From Gammaproteobacteria bacterium (GTDB taxonomy: Bacteria; Pseudomonadota; Gammaproteobacteria; Ga0077536), in NCBI GenBank assembly GCA_016209015.1, contig JACQWY010000038.1, positions 109,480 through 173,479 on the forward strand: a stretch of 64,000 bases of DNA, given 5' to 3'. Shown here piece after piece: positions 45,422 through 54,594 of this stretch (positions within the stretch are counted from its first letter, which is position 1; each line of letters starts with the position of its first letter). The notes under the pieces are model-generated. The model was not told where the DNA came from. It did not search any database and worked only from the letters and a program-made list of their open reading frames with translations. Made by a program: the position numbers and the translations under genes.

Positions 45422-47063
45422 ACGAGCGGCCGCACGGCTGCGCAAGACGACGCAGCTCAAGAACCTGCTGCGCTCGGCGCAGCTCGAGTTCATTCTCGAG
45501 GCGCACAACGGCATCAGCGCCCGCATTGCCGAGGAAGCGGGCTTCAAGGGCATCTGGGCGAGCGGGCTGGCGATCTCCGCGCAGTTCGGCGTCCGCGACA
45601 ACAACGAGGCGAGCTGGACGCAGGTCGTCGACATGCTCGAGTTCATGTCCGACGCGACGAGCATTCCGATCCTCCTCGACGGCGACACCGGGTACGGCAA
45701 CTTCAACAACATGCGCCGGCTCGTGCGCAAGCTCGAGCAGCGCGGCATCGGCGGCGTGTGCATCGAGGACAAGATCTTCCCGAAGACGAACAGCTTCATC
45801 GACGGCGAGCGCCAGCCGCTCGCCGACGTCGCGGAATTCTGCGGCAAGATTGCGGCCGGCAAGGACAGCCAGGCCGACGACGACTTCTGCGTCGTCGCAC
45901 GCGTCGAGGCCTTGATCGCCGGTTGGGACGTACCCGAGGCGCTGCGCCGCGCGGAAGCCTACCGCCGCGCCGGCGCGGACGGCATCCTCATCCACAGCAA
46001 GCTCTCGCGCCCCGATCAGATCCTGGAGTTCGCCGCAGAGTGGGGCAATCGCGCGCCGCTCGTGATCGTTCCGACGAAGTACTACAGCACACCGGTCGAA
46101 GTTTTCCGCAAGGCGAAGATCAGTCTCGTCATCTGGGCGAATCACCTGATCAGAAGCGCGGTCTCGGCGATGCAGAACGTGGCCGAGCAGATCCAGCGCG
46201 ACGAGGGTCTCATCGACGTCGAGGACCGCATCGCCTCCGTCGACGAAATCTTCCGGCTGCAGGGCGCCGACGAGCTCGCCGCCGCCCAGGAGCGCTATTC
46301 CTCCGGCCGCCGCGACATCACCGCTATCGTGCTCGGCGCAAGCCGCGGCGACGACCTCGCGAGCCTGACGAGCGATCGGCCGAAGCTCATGCTGCCGGTC
46401 GGCGGCAAACCGCTGCTCCGGCATCTCGTCGACAAGTTCAAGAAGCGCGGCATCGATCAGATCATGGTCGTCGCCGGCTACAAGGCCGAGACGATCGACG
46501 TGAGCGGCGTCGAAGTCCTCGTCAACGATCGTTATGCGGCGACGGGCGAGCTCGTCTCGCTCGCCCGCGCGCTGGACCGATTCACCGACGACATGGTCGT
46601 GCTCTACGGCGACCTGCTGTTCCGCAGCTACATCCTGCGCGATTTGATGGAGAACGACGCGGAGATCACCGTCGTCGTCGATTCGAGCTCGCAGACGCGG
46701 CCGACGGCGTCCGGCTCGGACGATTTCGCGTTCTGCTCGGAGCCGGACGATCGCTCGACCTGGGGTCAGGCCGTGACCCTGACGCGCATCACGCGCTCCG
46801 CGCATTGCGGCGACAAACAGGCCGACGGCCGCTGGATCGGCATGATGCGCGTACGCGGTGCCGGCAGGCGCTGGCTCGAGGAGGCGATGGCCGCGCTCGG
46901 CGCGCAGGCGGATTTCGACCGCCTGGGCATGCCGGATCTCCTGAACTTCCTCGTCGCCTCCGGGCGCACGGTGCGCGTGTGGTACATCCATGGCCACTGG
47001 CTCGACGTCAACTCCGTGCAGGACCTCGAATGCGCCGGCAACTTCGCCGCCGGCCAGTCCTGA
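45414..47063 (+). CDS. Phosphoenolpyruvate mutase fused to a nucleotidyltransferase-like domain
   Basis: A 549-residue two-domain protein. Residues about 10-290 are a PEP mutase, which rearranges PEP to phosphonopyruvate, the entry to nearly all phosphonates. Its signature [10 protein letters not shown] is at 118-127, with DGDTGYGNF at 89-97 for metal binding. Residues about 305-549 form an NTP-transferase domain ([33 protein letters not shown]). The usual GxGxR of the nucleotide loop reads SRGDDL, so the loop Arg is missing. GTG start 45414 overlaps the previous gene by 8 bases. Such PEP mutase-cytidylyltransferase fusions are known in phosphonate clusters. Confidence 0.92.
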   Translation: MSERAAARLRKTTQLKNLLRSAQLEFILEAHNGISARIAEEAGFKGIWASGLAISAQFGVRDNNEASWTQVVDMLEFMSDATSIPILLDGDTGYGNFNNMRRLVRKLEQRGIGGVCIEDKIFPKTNSFIDGERQPLADVAEFCGKIAAGKDSQADDDFCVVARVEALIAGWDVPEALRRAEAYRRAGADGILIHSKLSRPDQILEFAAEWGNRAPLVIVPTKYYSTPVEVFRKAKISLVIWANHLIRSAVSAMQNVAEQIQRDEGLIDVEDRIASVDEIFRLQGADELAAAQERYSSGRRDITAIVLGASRGDDLASLTSDRPKLMLPVGGKPLLRHLVDKFKKRGIDQIMVVAGYKAETIDVSGVEVLVNDRYAATGELVSLARALDRFTDDMVVLYGDLLFRSYILRDLMENDAEITVVVDSSSQTRPTASGSDDFAFCSEPDDRSTWGQAVTLTRITRSAHCGDKQADGRWIGMMRVRGAGRRWLEEAMAALGAQADFDRLGMPDLLNFLVASGRTVRVWYIHGHWLDVNSVQDLECAGNFAAGQS

Positions 47064-47075
47064 GGCGCGCGCCGG

Positions 47076-48230
47076 ATGATCGAGGCAGGCCAGTTCGTCG
47101 CGGCGGCACAGCGCCACGGCTATGATTTCTACGCGGGTGTTCCCTGCTCCTTCCTCACGCCGTTCATCAACTACGTCATCGGCGATCCGGCGCTGACCTA
47201 CGTGTCCTCGGCGAACGAGGGTGACGCGGTGGCGACTGCGGCCGGCGCCTGGATCGGCGGCCGGAACAGTGTCGCGATGATGCAGAACTCCGGACTCGGC
47301 AACGCCGTCAGTCCGCTCACCTCGCTGACCTACGTGTTCAGGATCCCGCTGCTCGTCGTCTGCACGCATCGCGGCGCGCCGGGCGTGAGCGATGAGCCGC
47401 AGCACGAATTGATGGGACAGATCACGGGCGAGATGCTGACGACGATGCGCCTGCCGTGGGAAGAGTTTCCGCGCGAGCCCGAAGCCATCGCGCCCGCGCT
47501 CGAACGCGCCTCGGCACATACCGCTGCAGAGCGCCGCCCGTATGCTTTCGTGATGCAGAAGAACACCTGTGCGCCGCATGCGCTGCGCGACGCCGGCCCG
47601 CCGCAGCGGGTGCGCGCCACCGCCGTCGCGGGCCCGGCGTTCACACGGCCGCCCGCCGCGCGCCTGTCGCGGGCGGAAGCGCTCGCGCGCGTCGTCGACC
47701 ACACGCCGCTGGACAGCTCCGTCGTCATCGCGACCACCGGCTTCACGGGCCGCGAGCTCTACGCGCTCGCCGACCGTGCGAATCAACTCTACATGGTAGG
47801 CTCGATGGGCTGTGCGGCATCGCTCGGTCTCGGGCTCGCGCTCGCACGGCCCGAGCGTCGCATCGTGGTCGTCGACGGCGACGGCGCCGCGCTCATGCGC
47901 CTCGGCAATCTCGCGACACTCGGCACTTATGCTCCGTCCAACCTGGTCCACATCGTGCTCGACAACGAAGTCCACGACTCGACGGGAGCGCAGGCGACCG
48001 TGACGGCGAACGTCGATTTCGCGGCCATCGCGCAGGCCACGGGCTATGCCTATGCCGCGCGGGGCGATGAGCTCGCGGCGCTCGACGCCGCGCTCGCTGC
48101 GCAGGGTCGCGACGGCGGCAGCTTCCTGCATTTAAAGATCAGGCCCGGCGCGCGTGACGATCTGCCGCGTCCGAAGATCACGCCGCCCGAGGTTCTCACC
48201 CGCCTGATGGAGCATCTCGCGCAGCCATGA
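47076..48230 (+). CDS. Phosphonopyruvate decarboxylase
   Basis: A 384-residue thiamine diphosphate enzyme that decarboxylates phosphonopyruvate to phosphonoacetaldehyde, pulling the unfavourable mutase reaction forward. DFYAGVPCSFLTPFINYV at the N-terminus and TYVSSANEGDAVATAAGAWIGG with the catalytic Glu are typical of Ppd; the TPP-binding motif is VDGDGAALMRLGNLATLG followed by LDNEVHDSTGAQ. Single-chain with both PYR and PP domains. It starts 12 bases after the PEP mutase fusion and overlaps the transaminase by 4 bases. Ppd is specific to phosphonate biosynthesis. Confidence 0.93.
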   Translation: MIEAGQFVAAAQRHGYDFYAGVPCSFLTPFINYVIGDPALTYVSSANEGDAVATAAGAWIGGRNSVAMMQNSGLGNAVSPLTSLTYVFRIPLLVVCTHRGAPGVSDEPQHELMGQITGEMLTTMRLPWEEFPREPEAIAPALERASAHTAAERRPYAFVMQKNTCAPHALRDAGPPQRVRATAVAGPAFTRPPAARLSRAEALARVVDHTPLDSSVVIATTGFTGRELYALADRANQLYMVGSMGCAASLGLGLALARPERRIVVVDGDGAALMRLGNLATLGTYAPSNLVHIVLDNEVHDSTGAQATVTANVDFAAIAQATGYAYAARGDELAALDAALAAQGRDGGSFLHLKIRPGARDDLPRPKITPPEVLTRLMEHLAQP

Positions 48231-49303
48231 AAGCGATTCTGCTCAATCCCGGCCCGGTCACGCTGAGCGACGGTGTACGCGCGGCCCTGCAACGTCCCGA
48301 TCTCTGCCACCGCGAACCGGAGTTCGCCACGTTGCAGCAGGGGCTGCGCGATAAGCTGCTCGCGGTGTACGGTCTCGCCGGGGACACCTGGGCGGCGACG
48401 CTGCTCACGGGCTCCGGCACGGCGGCCGTCGAGGCGATGCTCATCAGCATGATGCCGGCGGAAGGCGCGATGCTCGTCATCGAGAACGGGGTCTACGGCG
48501 AACGCATGCTCGCGATAGCGCACGCCTATGGCATCCCTGCGCTCGGCCTCTCGCACGCCTGGGCGGAGAAGATCGACATGGAGCGCGTGCACGCCGCGCT
48601 CGACGAGAATCCGCGGATTGCGCACGTCGCGGTCGTGCACCACGAGACCACGAGCGGCCGCCTCAACGATCTGCACGAGCTCGCCGCGACCTGCCGCGAG
48701 CGCGGGCTCTGGTTGCTGCTCGATGCCGTCAGCAGCTTCGGTGCCGAAGCACTGGACTTCGCGGAGTGGCCGATTGCAGCGTGCGCGGCGACGGCCAACA
48801 AGTGCCTGCACGGCGTACCGGGAACCTCGTTCGTCATCGCCCGGCGTGAGCGCCTGGCGCGCGGCGCGAAGCGCGGCATGTACCTCGATCTGTCGCGCTA
48901 TCTCGCGCAACAGGATGCCGGCGGCACGCCGTTCACTCAGTCCGTACAGACCTTCTACGCTCTCGATGCCGCGCTCGGGGAGTTCTTCGCGGCGGGCGGC
49001 GTCGCGGCGCGTCATGCGCTCTACGCAGGGCGTCTCGGCCGCGTGCGCGGGACCTTGCGCAGGCTCGGTGTCGCGCCGCTGTTGCCCGATGGCGATTGTT
49101 CGTGCGTGCTGCACGCGTTCGAGCTCCCGTCCGGCACGGACTATGCCGCCCTGCACGATGCGCTCAAGGCGCGCGGCTTCGTGATTTACGCGGGACAGGG
49201 ACGGCTCGCGAGCCGCATCTTCCGGATTTCGACGATGGGTGAGATCGGCGAGGACGATCTCGCGCGGCTGTGCGCCGCGCTGGAAGCATTCTTCGCGGTG
49301 TAG
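48227..49303 (+). CDS. 2-aminoethylphosphonate transaminase (PhnW-like, biosynthetic direction)
   Basis: A 358-residue class V PLP aminotransferase. ILLNPGPVTLSDGVRAAL and DLCHREPEFATL are the 2-AEP transaminase N-terminal blocks; LLTGSGTAAVEAML binds the cofactor phosphate, LLLDAVSSFGAEALDF carries the PLP-binding Asp, and ATANKCLHGVPGTSFVIA the Schiff-base Lys. It interconverts phosphonoacetaldehyde and 2-aminoethylphosphonate. With mutase and decarboxylase just upstream, the direction here should be synthesis of 2-AEP. No phosphonatase (phnX) is present, arguing against degradation. ATG overlaps the Ppd stop. Last gene before the convergent dxs. Confidence 0.9.
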   Translation: MKAILLNPGPVTLSDGVRAALQRPDLCHREPEFATLQQGLRDKLLAVYGLAGDTWAATLLTGSGTAAVEAMLISMMPAEGAMLVIENGVYGERMLAIAHAYGIPALGLSHAWAEKIDMERVHAALDENPRIAHVAVVHHETTSGRLNDLHELAATCRERGLWLLLDAVSSFGAEALDFAEWPIAACAATANKCLHGVPGTSFVIARRERLARGAKRGMYLDLSRYLAQQDAGGTPFTQSVQTFYALDAALGEFFAAGGVAARHALYAGRLGRVRGTLRRLGVAPLLPDGDCSCVLHAFELPSGTDYAALHDALKARGFVIYAGQGRLASRIFRISTMGEIGEDDLARLCAALEAFFAV

Positions 49304-49305
49304 GC

Positions 49306-49325
49306 GACCGCCCGATCAGGCGGTC
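49306..49325. terminator. Hairpin between the transaminase gene and dxs (bidirectional)
   Basis: GACCGCC at 49306-49312 and GGCGGTC at 49319-49325 make a 7-base stem with a 6-base loop that holds the dxs stop codon. Short T-containing sequence (TTGAT) follows on the plus strand. It lies exactly between the two convergent genes. Confidence 0.6.
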
Positions 49326-51205
49326 TTGATCGCGTTCGGGATGCCCGCCTCGAGGTAGGCGAGAATTTCCTGCTCGATCCGATCCGCGGTCAGACCCGCG
49401 TCCTTCAGCATCTCATCGCGCCCGCCGTGCTGAATCAGACGATCCGGCAAGCCGATGAGCAGGAGCTTCGGTTGCAGTCCGCGCTCCGAGAGCACCTCGG
49501 CCACTGCGCCACCCGCACCACCGGCGACGACGTTCTCCTCGATGGTGACGAGCAGTTCGTGGCTCGCGGCCAACCCGGCGACGAGATCGGCATCGAGGGG
49601 CTTGATGAATCGCATGTTCACGGCGGTCGCGTCCAGACGTTCCGCTATTTCGAGCGCCGTCGGCACCATGCTGCCGAACGCGAGCAGCGCCACGCGGCGG
49701 CCCGTGCGCTTGATCTCGGCCTTGCCGATCGGCAGCGCGGTCATCTTCTCCGCCGGCTGCACGCCCGTGCCGATGCCGCGCGGATACCGCACGGCCGCAG
49801 CACCCTCGTGCATGAACCCGGTGTAGAGCATCTGGCGGCACTCATTCTCGTCCGAGGGCGCCATCAGGACGATGTCCGGCAGGCAGCGCAGGAAGCTCAC
49901 GTCGTAACTGCCGTTGTGCGTCGGGCCGTCGGCTCCGACGAGCCCGGCACGGTCGAGTGCGAACAGCACCGGCAACTTCTGCGCGCAGACGTCGTGCACG
50001 ACCTGGTCGTAGCCGCGCTGCAGGAACGTCGAGTAGATCGCGACGACGGGTTTCAGCCCATCGCAGGCCATACCGGCCGCAACCGCGACGGCATGTTGCT
50101 CGGCGATCGCGACGTCGAAATAACGCTCGGGGTATTCCTTCTCGAAACGCACGAGCCCCGAGCCCTCGCGCATTGCCGGCGTGATGGCGACGAGGCGCGG
50201 GTCACGACCCGCCATGTCGCAGATCCAGTCGCCGAAGACGTCACTGTAATTGGCCTTGGGCGCCTTGCCGGACGGCACGATGCCGACCTTCGGATCGAAG
50301 GGCGAGACGCCGTGGTACTTCACGGGATCGGCCTCGGCCGGGCCGTAACCCTTGCCCTTCTTCGTGATCACGTGCAGGAACTGCGGCCCTTCGAGTAGGT
50401 GCACGTTGCGCAAGGTGTGCAGCAGAGCCGGCAGATTGTGGCCGTCGATGGGTCCGATGTAATTGAACCCGAATTCTTCGAACAGCGTGCCGGGGACGAT
50501 CAGGCCTTTGACGTGCTCCTCGGCGCGGCGGGCGAGTTCCCAGACGCTCGGCATCTGGGAGAGAACCTTCTTGCTGCCCTCCCGCACGGTCGTGTAGAGC
50601 TTGCCGGAGAGCATCTGCGCGAATCGGTTGGACAGGGCGCCGACGTTCGGGGAGATCGACATGTTGTTGTCGTTCAGGACGACGAGCAGGTCCGCACCGA
50701 TATCACCCGCGTGGTTCAGCGCCTCGAACGCGAGGCCCGCGGTGATACTGCCGTCGCCGATGATCGCCACCGCCTTGCGCTTGCTGCCCGAACGCTTCGC
50801 GGCGATGGCCATTCCGAGCGCCGCGCTGATCGAGGTGCTGGAATGGCCGACCCCGAACGCGTCGTACGGACTCTCCTCGCGCTTCGGAAACGGTGCGAGG
50901 CCGTTCCACTGGCGGATGGTGTGCATCCGGTCGCGGCGACCGGTCAGGATCTTGTGCGGGTAGGCCTGATGGCCCACGTCCCACACGAGCCGGTCCTCGG
51001 GGGTGTTGTAGACGTAATGCAACGCAAGCGCGAGCTCGACCGAGCCGAGACCGGCCGCGAGATGCCCGCCGCTGCGGCTCACGGCATCGAGGAGGAAAGC
51101 CCGCAGCTCCTTCGCGAGCGGTTCGAGCGAGCTTTCCGGCAATTGCCGCAAATCATGAGGCGAATTGATCTTTTCGAGAATCGGGAAGCTCTTGTGCTCG
51201 CTCAT
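49316..51205 (-). CDS. dxs: 1-deoxy-D-xylulose-5-phosphate synthase
   Basis: A 629-residue thiamine diphosphate enzyme that condenses pyruvate and glyceraldehyde 3-phosphate, the first and usually limiting MEP step. [18 protein letters not shown] carries the conserved His; the TPP motif is [21 protein letters not shown] with [15 protein letters not shown]; the transketolase C-part has [21 protein letters not shown] 51205 gives the normal N-terminus; the frame upstream is extended but not conserved. It lies on the opposite strand inside the hopanoid locus, divergent from hpnH. Its location suggests a dedicated supply of isoprenoid units for hopanoids. Confidence 0.97.
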   Translation of the reverse strand: MSEHKSFPILEKINSPHDLRQLPESSLEPLAKELRAFLLDAVSRSGGHLAAGLGSVELALALHYVYNTPEDRLVWDVGHQAYPHKILTGRRDRMHTIRQWNGLAPFPKREESPYDAFGVGHSSTSISAALGMAIAAKRSGSKRKAVAIIGDGSITAGLAFEALNHAGDIGADLLVVLNDNNMSISPNVGALSNRFAQMLSGKLYTTVREGSKKVLSQMPSVWELARRAEEHVKGLIVPGTLFEEFGFNYIGPIDGHNLPALLHTLRNVHLLEGPQFLHVITKKGKGYGPAEADPVKYHGVSPFDPKVGIVPSGKAPKANYSDVFGDWICDMAGRDPRLVAITPAMREGSGLVRFEKEYPERYFDVAIAEQHAVAVAAGMACDGLKPVVAIYSTFLQRGYDQVVHDVCAQKLPVLFALDRAGLVGADGPTHNGSYDVSFLRCLPDIVLMAPSDENECRQMLYTGFMHEGAAAVRYPRGIGTGVQPAEKMTALPIGKAEIKRTGRRVALLAFGSMVPTALEIAERLDATAVNMRFIKPLDADLVAGLAASHELLVTIEENVVAGGAGGAVAEVLSERGLQPKLLLIGLPDRLIQHGGRDEMLKDAGLTADRIEQEILAYLEAGIPNAIKTA

Positions 51206-51532
51206 GACGCTGGCTTTGCGCTGGGTTGGGGGAGGGCTCGGCATTATGGATAGCGGTCCTGGGGCATGCAAGCGTGGGCCGGAACCCCGAAATTCGCCGC
51301 GCCGAGGAACCTACCGGTCGTCCAATGTCCAAGCGCGGGAGCGTCCTCGCGGTACGGGGGAATGTGTGTTCTGAACCACAACCGACAACCGATTCGTGGC
51401 GGACACGCAATGACATGCTTCTAAACGGCGTGACAGTGTCGTAATATGCGGGCGGTCAAAAGTACGCAATTACATGAAACTCCAAGAATTTCCATCAACG
51501 ACCAAAGGTTTTAGCGCGCTGGGGGCAGATGC
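51206..51532. promoter_or_regulatory. Divergent control region of dxs and hpnH (327 bases)
   Basis: No gene is present. For the plus strand a weak promoter candidate is TTCTAA, 17 bases, TAATAT at 51442-51447, about 85 bases before hpnH. The region contains several near-palindromes such as GACAGTGTC at 51432-51440, but no operator is established. Confidence 0.35.
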
Positions 51533-52669
51533 ATGAGTGTTCCGCTGATTCAACAGTACCGCGTGGGGCGTTACATCCTCGAACAGAAGCTGAAAGGCGT
51601 TGAGCGCTACCCACTCGTCCTCATGCTGGAACCCCTGTTCCGGTGCAACCTCACCTGCTCCGGCTGCGGCAAGATCGATTACCCCGACGAGATCCTCGAC
51701 AAGCGCCTGAGCTATGAGGATTGCATGGCGGCCGTCGACGAATGCGGCGCGCCCATCGTGTCGATCGCCGGCGGCGAGCCGCTGATCCACAAGGACATGA
51801 CGCGCATCGTGCGGGGCTACATCGATCGCAAGAAATTCGTCTACCTCTGCACGAACGCCCTGCTGCTCGAGCGCAAGATGGACGAGTATTCGCCATCGCC
51901 GTATCTGACGTTCTCGGTCCACCTCGACGGCAATCGCGATCGCCACGACGCCTCGGTGTGCCGCAGCGGCGTGTACGACAAGTGCATCGAGGTCATCAAG
52001 CAGGCCCTCGGCCGCGGTTTCCGCGTGACCTTGAACTGCACCCTGTTCCAGGGCGAGTCGCCCGAGGAAGTCGCGCATTTCATGGACGAGATGATGGCGC
52101 TCGGCGTCGAAGGCGTGACGATCTCGCCCGGCTACATGTACGAGCGTGCGCCGCGCCAGGACGTCTTCCTGAAGCGGACGGCGAGCAAGCAACTGTTCCG
52201 CGACATCTTCAAGCTCGGCAAGGGCAAGAAGTGGCGCTTCAACCAGTCCTCGCTGTATCTCGATTTCCTGGCGGGCAACCAGACCTATCACTGCACGCCG
52301 TGGGGCAATCCGACGCGCAACGTCTTCGGCTGGCAGAAGCCCTGTTACCTGCTCGTCGGCGAGGGCTACGCGCCGACGTTCAAGTCGCTCATCGAGGACA
52401 CCGAGTGGCACAAGTACGGCACCGGCACGAATCCGAAGTGCGCGGACTGCATGGTCCACTGCGGATACGAGGCGACGGCCGTGAACGATACGTTCAAGCG
52501 GCCCTGGGTCGGACTGCACAACTTCCTGTTCGGGCCGCGCACCGAGGGCCCGATGGCGCCCGAAGTCCCGTTCAACTACGACGACGAGCCGGCACCGAAG
52601 CCGCGCCTCGTGGTCCGTGTCGAATCGGGCAGCGCGTGCAGCTCCGGCGACAAGAAGCGCGTCGCTTGA
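51533..52669 (+). CDS. hpnH: Adenosyl-hopene transferase HpnH (radical SAM)
   Basis: A 378-residue radical SAM enzyme that adds the 5'-deoxyadenosyl group to diploptene, making adenosylhopane, the first step of side-chain extension. The cluster motif CxxxCxxC is C38, C42, C45 in FRCNLTCSGC, preceded by YPLVLMLEPLF, the HpnH hallmark. SIAGGEPLIHKDM is the GGEP motif; later FGWQKPCYLL and CADCMVHCGYEATAV match the family. A variable charged C-terminus with SGSACSSGDKK follows. It acts before HpnG. It heads the second plus-strand hopanoid stretch, with the HpnB-type glycosyltransferase next. Confidence 0.96.
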   Translation: MSVPLIQQYRVGRYILEQKLKGVERYPLVLMLEPLFRCNLTCSGCGKIDYPDEILDKRLSYEDCMAAVDECGAPIVSIAGGEPLIHKDMTRIVRGYIDRKKFVYLCTNALLLERKMDEYSPSPYLTFSVHLDGNRDRHDASVCRSGVYDKCIEVIKQALGRGFRVTLNCTLFQGESPEEVAHFMDEMMALGVEGVTISPGYMYERAPRQDVFLKRTASKQLFRDIFKLGKGKKWRFNQSSLYLDFLAGNQTYHCTPWGNPTRNVFGWQKPCYLLVGEGYAPTFKSLIEDTEWHKYGTGTNPKCADCMVHCGYEATAVNDTFKRPWVGLHNFLFGPRTEGPMAPEVPFNYDDEPAPKPRLVVRVESGSACSSGDKKRVA

Positions 52670-52734
52670 CCAGATTCCCGCCTCTCGTCTGATCTCGTCG
52701 GCGGCGCGCCACTGCGTCGCCGACGGACACCCCG

Positions 52735-53862
52735 ATGTTCCATACCCTCGTCACCATCGCCGCCTTGATGTGGCTGGGGCTCCTGCTCGCACCCTGGCGT
52801 CCCTGGCAGACGCGGGAACGCCTGACGGCCAATCCGGCACTGTTGCTGCCGCTCGGTGAGATCTCCGTCGTCATCCCGGCGCGCAACGAGGCCGAATGCA
52901 TCGCCGACACACTCCGCGACGTCGCCGCCCAGGGGACGCTCGCCCGTATCGTCCTCGTCGACGATCAGAGCGAGGACGGCACCGGCGACATCGCCCGCGG
53001 GCTCGGGCTGCCGAATCTGCTCGTCATCGGAGGCTCGACGCCTCCTCCCGGCTGGAGCGGCAAGTTGTGGGCGCTCTCGCAGGGTTTCGCTCACGTCGAA
53101 TCCCAATACACGCTGCTGCTGGATGCCGACATCTCCGTGCGCCCCGGCCTCGTGCCCGCGCTGCTCGAGAAGCTGACCCGGGAGAGCCGCGACATGGTGT
53201 CGATCATGGCGACCCTCTACATGGCATCGTTCTGGGAACGCCTGTTGCTGCCGCCGTTCATCTACTTCTTCAAGCTGATCTATCCATTCGCCCTCACGAA
53301 CTCGGATCGCTCCCGGCTCGCGGCGGCGGCCGGCGGCTGCATACTCCTCCGCACCGAGCGTCTGCGCGGCATCGGCGGCTTCGCGGCGCTGCGTGATGCG
53401 CTCATCGACGACTGCACGCTCGCCCGCTGCGTGAAGCGCGCGGGTGGGCGCATCTGGATCGGCTTGTCGCGCGACGTCCGGGCGATCCGCCCGTATCACA
53501 GCGTCCAGAACATCTGGAACATGGTGGCCAGGACGGCTTACACCCAACTCCGCTACTCGTTCGCCCTGCTCGTCCTCTGCACCGTGCTCCTGCTCATCAG
53601 TTTCGTCGTGCCCGTAATCGGAGCGTTCACCGACTTCCAGGGCAGCCGCGTGACGGCGATGATCGCCCTCGCGGCGATGTTCACATCCTATGCACCCACG
53701 CTGCGGTACTATGAGCGCCCGTTGACGTGGGCGCCGACCCTTCCGGTTGCGGCGAGTCTCTATCTCGCCATGACCTGGACCTCGGCGCTGCGCTACCTGC
53801 GTGGCGAGCGTTCGCGCTGGAAGAACCGTGTCTACGAACGCGACGAGACGCCCTCGGCGTGA
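52735..53862 (+). CDS. hpnB: Hopanoid-associated glycosyltransferase HpnB
   Basis: A 375-residue membrane-linked family 2 glycosyltransferase. A short N-terminal hydrophobic segment is followed by ISVVIPARNEAECIADTLRDV, VLVDDQSEDGTGDIARGLG and LLLDADISVRPGLVPAL (the DxD-like metal site), with WSGKLWALSQG as in HpnB. Two or three C-terminal transmembrane helices (FALLVLCTVLLLISFVVPVIG) anchor it. HpnB-type enzymes accompany hopanoid genes and are predicted to modify the head group; the donor sugar is not known. It follows hpnH by 65 bases. Confidence 0.88.
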   Translation: MFHTLVTIAALMWLGLLLAPWRPWQTRERLTANPALLLPLGEISVVIPARNEAECIADTLRDVAAQGTLARIVLVDDQSEDGTGDIARGLGLPNLLVIGGSTPPPGWSGKLWALSQGFAHVESQYTLLLDADISVRPGLVPALLEKLTRESRDMVSIMATLYMASFWERLLLPPFIYFFKLIYPFALTNSDRSRLAAAAGGCILLRTERLRGIGGFAALRDALIDDCTLARCVKRAGGRIWIGLSRDVRAIRPYHSVQNIWNMVARTAYTQLRYSFALLVLCTVLLLISFVVPVIGAFTDFQGSRVTAMIALAAMFTSYAPTLRYYERPLTWAPTLPVAASLYLAMTWTSALRYLRGERSRWKNRVYERDETPSA

Positions 53863-53904
53863 CGGGCCGGCACTGAACTGCACAGAGATTACGAGGTGAA
53901 TCCA

Positions 53905-54513
53905 ATGGCCAGGATGCTAGCGTTGACGCTCGGATTGCTCATGGGGCTTTGGACGGCATCCGCACCAGCGGCCCCGACCGATGACGCCAAAGCCGTCGTC
54001 GAGAAGCTCCACGATACACTGCTCAATGCGATGAAGGATGCCCAGAAACTGGGCTTCAAGGGGCGCTACGCCCTCATCGAGCCGGCCCTGCGCACGGCCT
54101 TCGATTTCGAGACCATTTCGCGCATCATCACCGGACCGCACTGGAAGACGCTGAACGATGCGCAGCACCTGAAGTTCATCGACGTGTTCACGAAGCTCAG
54201 CATCGCGACCTACGCCAACAATTTCGACGGCTTCTCGGGCGAGCACTTCGAGACCGCGAGCTCGGAGGAGAAGCGCGGCAACATGCTCGTGAAGACGTTT
54301 CTCGTGAAGTCCGACGGCAAGAAGGTGGACCTCAATTACGTGCTCCAGAAGCACGGCGACGCGTGGCAAATCGTGAACGTGGTCGCAGAAGGGGTCTCCG
54401 ACCTCTCTCTAAAGCGGGCCGACTACACGGCCGTTATAGGCAGCGAGGGCTTCGACTCTCTTATTGCTAAATTGAACGAGAAAATTGCATCATATGAATC
54501 GGGATCCAAGTAG
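53905..54513 (+). CDS. hpnM: HpnM/MlaC-like periplasmic lipid-binding protein
   Basis: A 202-residue exported protein of the Ttg2D/MlaC family. The signal peptide LALTLGLLMGLWTASAPA is followed by a helical region and LRTAFDFETISRIITGPHWKTL, then FIDVFTKLSIATYANNFDGFSGEHFET and DLNYVLQKHGDAWQIVNVVAEGVSDLSL, matching MlaC/HpnM. MlaC ferries phospholipids across the periplasm; HpnM is its hopanoid-locus relative and may carry hopanoids to the outer membrane. ATG 53905 is chosen over a GTG three codons before because GAGG at 53891-53894 is better spaced. Confidence 0.88.
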   Translation: MARMLALTLGLLMGLWTASAPAAPTDDAKAVVEKLHDTLLNAMKDAQKLGFKGRYALIEPALRTAFDFETISRIITGPHWKTLNDAQHLKFIDVFTKLSIATYANNFDGFSGEHFETASSEEKRGNMLVKTFLVKSDGKKVDLNYVLQKHGDAWQIVNVVAEGVSDLSLKRADYTAVIGSEGFDSLIAKLNEKIASYESGSK

Positions 54514-54529
54514 CCCTCGGTCGGCGCGA

Positions 54530-54557
54530 TGCCAGCCCGGGGAGCAGGGCTCTGGCA
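54530..54557 (+). terminator. Possible attenuator/terminator hairpin between hpnM and mlaA
   Basis: TGCCAGCCC at 54530-54538 pairs with GGGCTCTGGCA at 54547-54557 with one mismatch, followed by CCCTTCCTT. It could reduce read-through into mlaA, but the T-run is interrupted. Confidence 0.3.
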
Positions 54558-54594
54558 CCCTTCCTTAACACCCAACCTGGACGGAACCGCTACC

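Noticed and set aside
45327..48131. 934-residue minus-strand frame opposite the phosphonate genes
   Set aside because: Shadow of the PEP mutase fusion and Ppd; no family features.
48227..49303. Reading the transaminase as part of phosphonate degradation (PhnW-PhnX)
   Set aside because: PEP mutase and phosphonopyruvate decarboxylase are just upstream and phnX is absent, so biosynthesis is favoured.
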